A DNA stretch of 64,000 nucleotides from Streptomyces tirandamycinicus. GTDB taxonomy: Bacteria; Actinomycetota; Actinomycetes; Streptomycetales; Streptomycetaceae. Both the position numbers and the translations under genes were made by a program. Under the pieces are notes generated by a model. That model was not told the DNA's origin. It saw nothing but the letters and a program-made list of their open reading frames with translations, and made no database searches. Where the stretch lies: positions 5,562,531-5,626,530 of the forward strand of contig NZ_CP029188.1 in NCBI RefSeq assembly GCF_003097515.1, given 5' to 3'. This document shows, one piece after another, positions 40,833-48,968 of this stretch; the first letter of the stretch is position 1; every line of letters starts with the position of its first letter.

Positions 40833-42236
40833 TCAGCCCGCCTGCGCCACCGCCGCCGTCGCCTTCCGTGCCGCCACCAGCACCGGGTCCCACACCGGGG
40901 AGAACGGCGGGGCGTAGCCGAGGTCCAGGGCGGTCATCCCCTCCACCGTCATCCCGGCGGTGAGCGCGACCGCCGCCACGTCCACGCGCTTGCCTGCGCC
41001 CTCGCGCCCCACGATCTGGACGCCGAGGAGCCGGCCGGTACGGCGCTCGGCGAGCATCTTGACCGTCATCGGGGCCGCGCCCGGGTAGTAGCCCGCCCGG
41101 CTGGTCGACTCGACGGTGACCGTCACGAAGCGCAGGCCCACCGCACGGGCCTCCTTCTCCAGCAGTCCCGTGCGGGCGATCTCCAGATCGCAGACCTTGC
41201 TCACCGCGGTGCCCACCACCCCGGGGAAGGTGGCGTAGCCGCCGCCGACGCCCGCGCCGATGATCTGGCCGTGCTTGTTGGCGTGGGTGCCGAGCGGGAT
41301 GTGCCGCTCGCGGCCCGAGACGAGGTCCAGGACCTCGACGCAGTCGCCGCCCGCCCAGACGTCCTCGTACCCCCGCACCCGCATCGACAGATCCGTGAGC
41401 AGGCCACCGTGCGTCCCGAGGGGGAGTCCCGCCGCGCGTGCCAGCTCCGTCTCGGGCTCGACGCCGATGCCGAGCACCACCACGTCCGCCGGGAACTCCC
41501 CGTCCTCCGTGGCGACCGCGCGCACCCTCCCGCCCGGCCCGCCGGGCACGGGAGACGCCCCCACCTCCGGGCCTGTGAGGATCTTGGTGACCTCGGCGCC
41601 GTTGACGGTGGTGATGCCCATGCCGTCCATCGCCTCGTGCACCAGTCGGCCCATGTCGGGGTCCAGTGTCGCCATGGGCTGCTCGCCCCGGTTGACGACG
41701 GTGACGTCGAGACCGCGCTTCAGCAGCGCCTCGGCCATCTCCACACCGATGTAGCCCGCGCCCACCACCACCGCGCGGCGGCCCTCCAGCCCCGCGAGGG
41801 TGTCGAGCAGCGCCTGCCCGTCGTCGAGGGTCTGCACGCCGTGCACGCCCGGCGCGTCGATCCCGGGCAGCCGCGGGCGCACGGGCCGGGCTCCGGTGGC
41901 GATGACCAGCTTGTCGTAGCCGGTCCACGCCTCCGTGCCCGACTCCAGGTCCCGGGACCTGACACGCTGCCCCGGGACGTCGATCTCGACGACCTCCGTG
42001 CGCATGCGCAGATCGATCCCTCGGCTCCGGTGCTCCTGCGGCGAGCGCGCGACGAGTTGCTCGCGGCGGTCCACGTCCCCGCCGACCCAGTACGGAATGC
42101 CGCACGCCGAGTACGAGGCGAAGTGCGACCGCTCGAAGGCGACGATCTCCAGCTCTCCGGGACCTCTGAGTCTGCGCGCCTGCGACGCCGCGGACATCCC
42201 CGCCGCGTCGCCGCCGATGACCACCATGCGTTCCAT
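40833..42236 (-). CDS. FAD-dependent CoA-disulfide reductase / NADH oxidase-like protein
   Basis: A 467-residue pyridine nucleotide-disulfide oxidoreductase. An FAD-binding motif VVIGGDAAGMSAASQARR opens the protein, and the single redox Cys is C45 in SYSACGIPYW, as in CoA-disulfide reductases and NADH oxidases, which keep one cysteine in place of a CxxxxC pair. The NAD(P)H motif is VVVGAGYIGVEMAEAL (about 155-170), and VWAGGDCVEV is the second FAD motif. The C-terminal dimerisation domain ends in LDLGYAPPFSPVWDPV. The ATG at 42236 is preferred. The likely role is thiol redox balance. It is convergent with hemE and 28 bases upstream from the DUF4349 stop region. Confidence 0.88.
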   Translation of the reverse strand: MERMVVIGGDAAGMSAASQARRLRGPGELEIVAFERSHFASYSACGIPYWVGGDVDRREQLVARSPQEHRSRGIDLRMRTEVVEIDVPGQRVRSRDLESGTEAWTGYDKLVIATGARPVRPRLPGIDAPGVHGVQTLDDGQALLDTLAGLEGRRAVVVGAGYIGVEMAEALLKRGLDVTVVNRGEQPMATLDPDMGRLVHEAMDGMGITTVNGAEVTKILTGPEVGASPVPGGPGGRVRAVATEDGEFPADVVVLGIGVEPETELARAAGLPLGTHGGLLTDLSMRVRGYEDVWAGGDCVEVLDLVSGRERHIPLGTHANKHGQIIGAGVGGGYATFPGVVGTAVSKVCDLEIARTGLLEKEARAVGLRFVTVTVESTSRAGYYPGAAPMTVKMLAERRTGRLLGVQIVGREGAGKRVDVAAVALTAGMTVEGMTALDLGYAPPFSPVWDPVLVAARKATAAVAQAG

Positions 42237-42264
42237 ACGGAACACGCTACGGGGGAGCGGCCGT

Positions 42265-43293
42265 TCAGTCCTGTCCGGAGTCCGGTCCGGGGTTCTGTGC
42301 GGGGTTCTGCATGGAGTCCTGCCCGGACTCCTGCCCGGGCCCCCGGGCCGGTGAGACGCCGGAGCCCCGGGCGGTCCGCGGCGTCCGCGGCGTCCGCGGC
42401 GTCCGCGGCGTCTGCCGCGTCCGCAGCGGTCGGACCAGCCACCGCCACACCGCGTACAGCAGGGCGAGCGCCGCGCCGAACGGGAACACCGCGGCCACCA
42501 CCGCGGCCACCCACCGCGCGGTCGACGCCAGCGCGTCCCAGCCGCCCGACAGTGCGTCCAGGAAGCCAGGAGCGCCCTCGTCGTCCGGTTGTTGCCGCTT
42601 CTCGGGCTCGGACAGCCGCAACGTGATCGTCGCCATCGACGTCCGGTCCTCCAGCGACGCCTGGCGGGCCAGCAGGGACTCCAGCTCTGCCTGACGCCTA
42701 CTCAGCTCGCCCTCCAGCGTGACCACGTCGGACAGTTTCGTCGCCCGGTCCATCAGCGCCCGCACCCGTGCCACGCTCGCCCGCTGCGTCGCGACCCGGC
42801 TCTCCACGTCGACGACCTGGTCGGTGACGTCCTTGGCGTCGGCCTTGCGGGACAGCAGCTTCCCGGTGCCCGAGAGCCGGGCGAGAACCGCCGTGTACCG
42901 GTCCTGCGGCACCCGCAGCACCACCGTGGACTCGACGCGGGCCTCGTCGACCCGCTCCGTGGACTCGTCGGCGACATGCCCGCCGGCCTGCTCGACCGCG
43001 GTACGGGCCTGGGCGAGCGTGCGGGCGGCGTCCTTCACCTCCACGGCCAGTTCGGCGGTCCTGATGACATGGGTCGCGGGCAGGCGCTGCCTGCCGCCGT
43101 CGCCGGGCGCGCCGGCCTTCGGGCCGGCGGCTCCGGCCGAGGCGTCGGCGGCGCCGGGGGCGGCGGCCTTCGCTGCCTCGCCCCCGGCGGCCCGGTCGGC
43201 GGTCGGGGCGGACCCGTCGTCGGAGGCGCCGCAGCCGGCGAGTGCGAGTGAGACGACGAGTAGTGCCGCCGCCGACCTGTGCCGTGCACGCAT
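42265..43293 (-). CDS. DUF4349 family lipoprotein
   Basis: A 342-residue membrane-anchored lipoprotein. It has a signal peptide with lipobox LAGC (Cys about 21), an Ala-rich low-complexity linker (to about 72) and the DUF4349 domain (about 75-295), which contains THVIRTAELAVEVKDAARTL, a coiled-coil part (LEGELSRRQAELESLLARQA) and a C-terminal membrane helix (WVAAVVAAVFPFGAALALLY). The cytoplasmic tail carries four TPR tripeptides in a row, encoded by nine-base DNA repeats at 42372-42424, then a Gly/Gln/Asn/Pro tail. The domain is common in Gram-positive cell envelopes; its function is unknown. It reads in the same direction as the flavoprotein gene and may be in one transcript with it. Confidence 0.88.
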   Translation of the reverse strand: MRARHRSAAALLVVSLALAGCGASDDGSAPTADRAAGGEAAKAAAPGAADASAGAAGPKAGAPGDGGRQRLPATHVIRTAELAVEVKDAARTLAQARTAVEQAGGHVADESTERVDEARVESTVVLRVPQDRYTAVLARLSGTGKLLSRKADAKDVTDQVVDVESRVATQRASVARVRALMDRATKLSDVVTLEGELSRRQAELESLLARQASLEDRTSMATITLRLSEPEKRQQPDDEGAPGFLDALSGGWDALASTARWVAAVVAAVFPFGAALALLYAVWRWLVRPLRTRQTPRTPRTPRTPRTARGSGVSPARGPGQESGQDSMQNPAQNPGPDSGQD

Positions 43294-43430
43294 GATGGTC
43301 CCCCCGAGGAGTGCGATGGGTTCGGTGCCGGTTTCGACGTGCGGCCGCCGAACGGGGTTGCCCCGCCCGGTTCCGAAGCGGTCACGGTAGGGACTCGATA
43401 CGGCACGCCGAGCCGCCGTGCGCTGCGACG

Positions 43431-43529
43431 CCGACCGCCGACCGCCGACCGCCGACCACCGACCGCGGACCCCCGACCGCCGTCTGCCGACCGCCGCCCG
43501 CGGACCGCCGACCGCCGACCGCGCCGCCG
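43431..43529. repeat. Seven-base CCGACCG tandem repeats
   Basis: CCGACCG and close variants recur more than ten times. Open frames across it are repeat artefacts. Confidence 0.8.
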
Positions 43530-43593
43530 GGTGAGCGCGGTCTCACCGGGCCCCTGTACGGGACCCCGCCCTCATGTACGGACACCGCCCTCG

Positions 43594-43651
43594 CGGCACA
43601 CCGGGCCCCTGGACGGCACACCGCCTCCTGCACGGCACACCGCCTCCTGGA
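43594..43651. repeat. Three tandem copies of a 19-20-base repeat
   Basis: CGGCACACCGCCTCCTG(C/G)A occurs at 43614-43632 and 43633-43651, with a diverged copy at 43594-43613. Confidence 0.8.
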
Positions 43652-43721
43652 CGGCAGGGACACCGGCCGCCGCGCCCGAGCCGATGGCGGCCGGCCCGGG
43701 GCGGTTTGAGAGAGTGGAGGC

Positions 43722-45167
43722 ATGCTGCCCACGTCAGAGCACCCCCGGGCCCGCGCCGGCCGTGTCGTCGTCATCGGCGGCGGGATCGCCGGCCTCGCGG
43801 CGGCGCACCGGCTGGCCACGTCCGGAGTGCGGGTGACCCTGCTGGAGGGCGCCGCCCGGCTCGGCGGCAAGCTCCTCACCGGGGAGATCGCCGGGGCCCC
43901 CGTCGACCTCGGCGCCGAGTCGATGCTCGCCCGGCGGCCCGAGGCGGTCGCCCTCGCACGCGCCGTCGGGCTCGGCGACCGGCTGCGGGCCCCGGCCACC
44001 ACCACCGCATCGGTGTGGACCCGCGACGCCCTGCGGCCCATGCCCCAGGGCCATGTGATGGGCGTCCCCGGCAACCCGGAGGCACTGTCCGGGTTGCTGT
44101 CCGCCGAGGGCGTCGCCCGGATCGGGCGGGAGCGCGAACTGCCCCCGGCGGAGCTCGGGGAGGACGTCGCCGTCGGCACGTTCGTGGCCGACCGCCTCGG
44201 CCGCGAGGTCGTCGACCGGCTCGTCGAGCCGCTGCTCGGCGGCGTGTACGCGGGCGACGCCTACCGCATCTCGCTGCGCGCCGCCGTCCCCGCCCTCTTC
44301 GACGCGACCCGGGCCGCCGGCGGCAACCTGCTGGACGGAGTCCGCGAGGTGCAGCGCCGGGCCGCCGAGCGGCACGAGACGGGCCCCGTGTTCATGGGTC
44401 TCGACGGCGGGGTCGGCACCCTCCCGGCGGCGGTCGCGGCCGCCGTCCGGGCCGCCGGCGGCGAGATTCTCACCGAGACCCCGGTGCTCGGCCTGACCCG
44501 CGGCACCGACGGCTGGCGGATCCGCACCGGTGCGGCGGAGCTCACCGCGGACGGTGTCGTCCTCGCCACCCCCGCCTGGTCGGCCTCCGTCCTCCTCACC
44601 GACACGGCACCGGCCGCGTCCGCCGAGCTCGCCCGGGTCGAGTACGCGTCGATGGCGCTCGTCACCCTCGCGTTCCGCGCCGCCGACACGGCCGCGCTGC
44701 CCGCCGGATCCGGCTTCCTCGTACCGCCGGTGGACGGCCGCACGATCAAGGCGTCCACATTCTCCGCCCACAAGTGGGGCTGGGTCGCCGACCGCGCCCC
44801 CGGGCTGTTCCTGCTGCGCACGTCCGTCGGCCGGTACGGCGAGGAGAAGCAGCTCGACCGGGAGGACGACGAGCTCGTCGCCGCCTCCCTGGGGGACCTC
44901 GCCGAGGCGACCGGGCTCACCGCCCGCCCCGTCGCCGCCGACGTCACCCGCTGGATCGACGGACTGCCCCAGTACCCCGTCGGCCACCTGGCCCGGGTCG
45001 CCCGCATCCGGGACGCCGTGGCCGCGCTGCCCGGGCTGCGGGTCTGCGGGGCGGCGTACGACGGCGTCGGCATCCCCGCCTGCGTCGGCAGCGGGCAGCG
45101 CGCGGCGGACGAGATCATCGCCACGGGCCCCCTGGTGCGGGGCACGGTCCGGGAAGGGCGAGAATAG
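43722..45167 (+). CDS. cgoX: Coproporphyrinogen III oxidase (CgoX; formerly HemY/HemG protoporphyrinogen oxidase)
   Basis: A 481-residue FAD-dependent oxidase. The N-terminal FAD motif is VVVIGGGIAGLAAAHRLATSG, followed by LLEGAARLGGKLLTGEIAG and DLGAESMLARRPEAV. The C-terminus has VCGAAYDGVGIPACVGSGQ, the second FAD contact of this family. In actinobacteria the enzyme oxidises coproporphyrinogen III to coproporphyrin III, upstream of ferrochelatase and ChdC. The ATG at 43722 follows GTGGAGG. It ends four bases before chdC, so the two are co-transcribed and probably coupled. Confidence 0.93.
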   Translation: MLPTSEHPRARAGRVVVIGGGIAGLAAAHRLATSGVRVTLLEGAARLGGKLLTGEIAGAPVDLGAESMLARRPEAVALARAVGLGDRLRAPATTTASVWTRDALRPMPQGHVMGVPGNPEALSGLLSAEGVARIGRERELPPAELGEDVAVGTFVADRLGREVVDRLVEPLLGGVYAGDAYRISLRAAVPALFDATRAAGGNLLDGVREVQRRAAERHETGPVFMGLDGGVGTLPAAVAAAVRAAGGEILTETPVLGLTRGTDGWRIRTGAAELTADGVVLATPAWSASVLLTDTAPAASAELARVEYASMALVTLAFRAADTAALPAGSGFLVPPVDGRTIKASTFSAHKWGWVADRAPGLFLLRTSVGRYGEEKQLDREDDELVAASLGDLAEATGLTARPVAADVTRWIDGLPQYPVGHLARVARIRDAVAALPGLRVCGAAYDGVGIPACVGSGQRAADEIIATGPLVRGTVREGRE

Positions 45168-45171
45168 CCCC

Positions 45172-45891
45172 ATGAGTGCGCCCGAAAAGATCCCGAACGC
45201 CGGTAAGAAGGCGAAGGACCTCAACGAGGTCATCCGCTACACCCTGTGGTCCGTCTTCAAGCTGCGGGACGTGCTGCCGCAGGACGCGGACCGCGCCGGG
45301 TACGCAGGCGAGGTCCAGGAGCTGTTCGACCAGCTCGCGGCCAAGGACGTCACCGTGCGCGGCACCTACGACCTGTCCGGTCTGCGCGCCGACGCCGACC
45401 TGATGATCTGGTGGCACGCCGAGACCGCCGACCAGCTCCAGGAGGCGTACAGCCTCTTCCGCCGCACCCGCCTCGGCCGCGCGCTGGAGCCGGTCTGGTC
45501 GAACATGGCGCTGCACCGCCCCGCCGAGTTCAACAAGTCGCACATCCCGGCCTTCCTCGCCGACGAGACCCCGCGCGACTACGTCTCCGTGTACCCGTTC
45601 GTGCGCTCGTACGACTGGTACCTGCTGCCCGACGAGGACCGCCGCCGGATGCTCGCCGACCACGGCAAGATGGCCCGCGGCTACCCGGACGTCCGTGCCA
45701 ACACCGTCGCCTCGTTCTCCCTCGGCGACTACGAGTGGCTGCTCGCCTTCGAGGCCGACGAGCTGTACCGGATCGTCGACCTCATGCGGCACCTGCGCGC
45801 CTCCGAGGCCCGGATGCACGTCCGCGAGGAGGTCCCCTTCTTCACCGGGCGCCGCAAGAGCGTCGCGGACCTGGTGGCCGGTCTGGCCTGA
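45172..45891 (+). CDS. chdC: Coproheme decarboxylase (HemQ, chlorite-dismutase-like)
   Basis: A 239-residue protein of the chlorite dismutase superfamily acting as coproheme decarboxylase, the last step of the coproporphyrin haem pathway. Family segments: EVIRYTLWSVFKLRDVLP near the start, ADLMIWWHAETADQLQEAYS, YVSVYPFVRSYDWYLLPDED (the first Tyr-containing stretch is where the catalytic tyrosine lies in this family) and ADHGKMARGYPDVRANTVAS, continuing to FSLGDYEWLLAFE in the haem pocket. The ATG at 45172 is four bases after the cgoX stop. Confidence 0.93.
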   Translation: MSAPEKIPNAGKKAKDLNEVIRYTLWSVFKLRDVLPQDADRAGYAGEVQELFDQLAAKDVTVRGTYDLSGLRADADLMIWWHAETADQLQEAYSLFRRTRLGRALEPVWSNMALHRPAEFNKSHIPAFLADETPRDYVSVYPFVRSYDWYLLPDEDRRRMLADHGKMARGYPDVRANTVASFSLGDYEWLLAFEADELYRIVDLMRHLRASEARMHVREEVPFFTGRRKSVADLVAGLA

Positions 45892-45953
45892 CGGCCCCTA
45901 CGACCCGGAGGCGGACCCCCGCAGGGCGGCCCGCCTCCCCTCGACCCGGAAGA

Positions 45954-47549
45954 TCAGACAGCGGGCGGCAGCAAGCGCTCGACCGCCCGCTGCTCCAGCG
46001 ACACCGGGTCCGGCTGCGGGTGCGGCGCGCACGAAGCGCGCCGCACCGGCGTCCTGCCGGTCAGCAGGTACGCCTCCATATGGCCGTTGACGCAGGCGTT
46101 GTCGCCGCCCGAGATGCCGTGCGTCCCCGCGCCGCGCTCCGTGACCAGTACCGAACCCGCGAGGCGCTGCTGCAGTCTCAGGGCGCCCGCGTACGGGGTG
46201 GCCGCGTCCCGCTCCGCCGCCAGGATCAGCAGCGGCGGCACGTCCCCCGGCCCGGTGCGTACGTCGACCGGCCGCTGCCGCGGCGGCTGCCAGTACGCGC
46301 ACGGCAGGTTCATCCGGACATTGGCCCAGGTCTCGAACGGCGCCCGCCGCGCCAGCGCGGTGTTGTCCCGGTCCCACACCGCCCAGTCCGTGGGCCAGGG
46401 CGCGTCGTTGCACTGGACGGCGGTGTAGACGGCGTTGCCGTTCTCCTCCTCGGCGGCGGCCGACGCGCGGGGCTTCGCCTGCTTGACGAGCTGCCGCGGG
46501 TCGCCCTTCAGGTACGCCGACAGGGCCAGGGCGCGGCGCGGCCAGTACAGGTCGTTGTAGACGGTCCGGGTGAAGGCCGCCTGCAACTGGCCCGGGCCGA
46601 CCGTGCCGTCCGCCGGGTTCTTCGCCAGCAGGGCGCGCGCCCGGTCGTAGGCCGCCTGCACCTGCCGGGGTGTCGTGCCGAGACCGTACGTGGCGTGGTG
46701 CCGGGCCACCCAGGCGCGGAAGTCGGCCCACCGGCTCTCGAACGCGAGTGACTGCTCCAGGTTGTTGCGGTACCAGACCTTCGCCGGGTCCGGGTCGACG
46801 GGGGAGTCGAGCACCATCCGCCGCACCCGCTCGGGGAACATCACCGCGTACAGGGCGCCCAGGTAGGTGCCGTACGAGGCGCCGAGGAAGGTCAGTCGCC
46901 GTTCGCCGAGCGCGGCCCTCAGCACCTCCAGATCACGGACGTTGTTGAGCGTGTGGTAGTGCCGCAGCGCCGGGCCGGCCCTGCGGGCGCAGCCGTGCGC
47001 GTACGCCCGGGCACGCACGACGCCCTGCCGCTTCTCCGCGGCGGAGGGATGGACGGGGGCGGCGGTCGGCGCCTTGGTGAACTCCGCCGGATGCTGGCAG
47101 GAGATCGGCGCGGAACGGCCCACGCCGCGCGGCGCGTAGCCCACCAGGTCGTACGCCTCCGCGATCCGCTTCCACTCGGGTTCCCCGGCGAGCGCGGGGA
47201 AGTACATGCCGGAGCCGCCGGGGCCACCGGGGTTGTAGAGGAGCGCGCCCTGGCGGACCGACGGCCCGCCCGTCGCCCGCACCCGGCTGACGGCGAGGCT
47301 GATCTGCCGTCCCCACGGGTCGGCGTAGTCGAGGGGGACCCGGACCGCGGCGCACTCGACGGTCGGCGGCAGGTCCTCCTCCGCCGGGCAGGCGCCGAAC
47401 GTGACGCCGGCGGCCGCGGCACGGGCGGCGGCGACGACGGTACCGCGCTCCTCCGGGCCGGCGTACCGGGGCGTCCCGGCCGCCGGGGCCGCCGCGAGGG
47501 CCGACAGGATCAGGGAGCCGGCGGCTCCGTACAGGGCTGCTGCTCTCAT
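45954..47549 (-). CDS. Secreted alpha/beta-hydrolase, tripeptidyl aminopeptidase-like (Tap/Slp family)
   Basis: A 531-residue exported serine hydrolase. The signal peptide (about 1-25, ALYGAAGSLILSALAAAPAA) is followed by an alpha/beta-hydrolase fold. The oxyanion region is YNPGGPGGSGMYFPAL, the nucleophile elbow GASYGTYLGALYAVMFPERV (Ser in GASYG, about 220), then MVLDSPVDP. A C-terminal TAP-like domain provides the acid and His (RGAGTHGISGGDNACVNGHM). Such enzymes remove tripeptides from exported proteins in Streptomyces. No lipobox is seen, so it should be released. The ATG at 47549 is preceded by GAAGGGA. It is convergent with chdC. Confidence 0.9.
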   Translation of the reverse strand: MRAAALYGAAGSLILSALAAAPAAGTPRYAGPEERGTVVAAARAAAAGVTFGACPAEEDLPPTVECAAVRVPLDYADPWGRQISLAVSRVRATGGPSVRQGALLYNPGGPGGSGMYFPALAGEPEWKRIAEAYDLVGYAPRGVGRSAPISCQHPAEFTKAPTAAPVHPSAAEKRQGVVRARAYAHGCARRAGPALRHYHTLNNVRDLEVLRAALGERRLTFLGASYGTYLGALYAVMFPERVRRMVLDSPVDPDPAKVWYRNNLEQSLAFESRWADFRAWVARHHATYGLGTTPRQVQAAYDRARALLAKNPADGTVGPGQLQAAFTRTVYNDLYWPRRALALSAYLKGDPRQLVKQAKPRASAAAEEENGNAVYTAVQCNDAPWPTDWAVWDRDNTALARRAPFETWANVRMNLPCAYWQPPRQRPVDVRTGPGDVPPLLILAAERDAATPYAGALRLQQRLAGSVLVTERGAGTHGISGGDNACVNGHMEAYLLTGRTPVRRASCAPHPQPDPVSLEQRAVERLLPPAV

Positions 47550-47862
47550 CGCGTTCCCTTCGCACCACCGGTCGTGGCTCGAAGGTCACCGCGGCACCGG
47601 ACTTTGTAAAGGATCTTGGTCGGGTGTCGCGGCCGATGACCCTTTTGCGGCATGTGCGGCGGTGCGCATCTGATGTTCGGGGCGCGGCGGTACGGGTGTG
47701 CTGCTACGGGCGTGAGGTCGCGGGCCCTGCGCCCGGGCCCCTTGAACCCAGGCCCTGCGCCCAGGCCCCGGCCGTACCACCGCCCGGGCCCCGTCCGGCC
47801 GTTCCCCGCTGCCGATCTCCGGGTGCCGGGGCGCCGGGGTCTGCCCGCGGTACCCGGAGCCC
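47550..47862. other. Gene-free gap
   Basis: These are 313 bases with no gene. They should contain the promoter of the aminopeptidase-like gene (AT-richer part 47595-47660) and the end of the MNIO operon. The remainder is GGGCCC-type low-complexity sequence. No terminator hairpin is clear. Confidence 0.5.
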
Positions 47863-48963
47863 TCAGCCCGATCCGCCCCCGCAACCGGAGCCGCCGCTCG
47901 ACGATCCGCCGCAGCCGGACCCTCCGCCCGAACCGCCGCCGGAACCGCCTCCGCAACTGGAGCCGCCCCCGGACGATCCGCCGCAGCCGCCTCCGCCGCA
48001 ACCGCCGCGCGAGCCGCAGGAACCACCGGCCGCCCCGCCGCAGCCTCCGCCGCCCGCGCCGCCCGGGTCGTCGCCCGAGGCCGCGCACCACACGGCGACG
48101 GGGACGTACCCCGCGGTATCGGCCGTGACGCCGCGGCTCCTGCCTCCGCTACGCGCACCGCTCCGGGAGGGCTGCCCGTCGCCGGCGCGAACCAGCCGGG
48201 CCGCAGTGGTCAACTGCCCCTGGAGCACCGGGTCGGGCACGGCGCGCAGCCCGCCGAACGCCACCAGACGGCCGGCGTCGGTGAGGTGGGCGTGCGCCGC
48301 CCGGTAGTCCGCGGCCGCGCGGCGGCCCGCCGCGGTGACCCGGACGCGGGCCAGGGAGGCGCAGAGCGCGGCGACGACCGCGCCCACCAGGATCGCGGGA
48401 AGGACCGTGAGGGCGAACGGGAACGGCATGTCGGCGAAATCGGCGGAGTAGGCGAAGTAGGCGTGGAAGTGGAACGCGTACTGCGCGAACGTCGCGACGA
48501 ACGAGACCGGCAGCAGCACCAGGGACAGCACGAGCTGCCAGGTGGCCCGGGTCCGCCGGCGCCGGGCGTCGGCGGGGGCGATCATCAGTCCACGTGCCGC
48601 GAGCCCGTCACCGATCTCCTGCACGGCGGGATTGCGCATCACCGCGAGCCGGAGGTGGTGCAGGGCCCCGCTCGGCGCCCTCGTCAGCTCGTCCAGGACG
48701 GCGCGTTCGACATGGTCGCGGGCGACGGGCCGCCGGACGGCGGCGATGCCCGGACCCCCGACCGCCAGCCGCCCGTCCGCGACCATGGCGGCCAGTGCCG
48801 CGTCGACGGCCCTGGCCGGCCCGCCGTTGAGGAACGCGGCCTCCATCAGGTCGTGCGCCGGGCCGCCCGGGCCGCGGCGCGCCCGAGCCAGGTCCACGAC
48901 CAGCAGGATCGAGGAGGCACCCACGGCCAGGTACACGACGACGGCGAAGACGTCGAGCAGCAT
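47863..48963 (-). CDS. TIGR04222-type membrane protein with Gly/Ser/Cys-rich tail
   Basis: A 366-residue protein. A membrane helix at 5-25, a soluble domain (about 28-138, with AHDLMEAAFLNGGPARAVDA and DELTRAPSGALHHLRLAVM) and two more helices (about 142-164 and 182-206) match the actinobacterial TIGR04222 group. After residue 262 the protein becomes low complexity. Residues 301-366 are almost only Gly, Ser and Cys, with seven cysteines (308, 316, 322, 327, 337, 351, 361), plus C293 just before. The ATG at 48963 has AGGAGG upstream and is five bases after the MNIO stop, so the two are one operon. The tail resembles cysteine-bearing substrates of MNIO enzymes. Confidence 0.88.
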   Translation of the reverse strand: MLLDVFAVVVYLAVGASSILLVVDLARARRGPGGPAHDLMEAAFLNGGPARAVDAALAAMVADGRLAVGGPGIAAVRRPVARDHVERAVLDELTRAPSGALHHLRLAVMRNPAVQEIGDGLAARGLMIAPADARRRRTRATWQLVLSLVLLPVSFVATFAQYAFHFHAYFAYSADFADMPFPFALTVLPAILVGAVVAALCASLARVRVTAAGRRAAADYRAAHAHLTDAGRLVAFGGLRAVPDPVLQGQLTTAARLVRAGDGQPSRSGARSGGRSRGVTADTAGYVPVAVWCAASGDDPGGAGGGGCGGAAGGSCGSRGGCGGGGCGGSSGGGSSCGGGSGGGSGGGSGCGGSSSGGSGCGGGSG

Positions 48964-48968
48964 CCGGC

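Larger units (their letters stand above)
43294..43721. other. Gene-free gap with two tandem-repeat fields
   Basis: No gene is seen in these 428 bases between the divergent DUF4349 and cgoX genes. They hold a seven-base repeat field (43431-43529) and a 19-base repeat (43594-43651), both listed separately. Promoters for both genes must lie here but are not identifiable by eye. Confidence 0.65.

Noticed and set aside
43431..43529. Coding region made of PTADR-like repeats
   Set aside because: The seven-base period shifts frame with every unit and no start or ribosome site precedes it.
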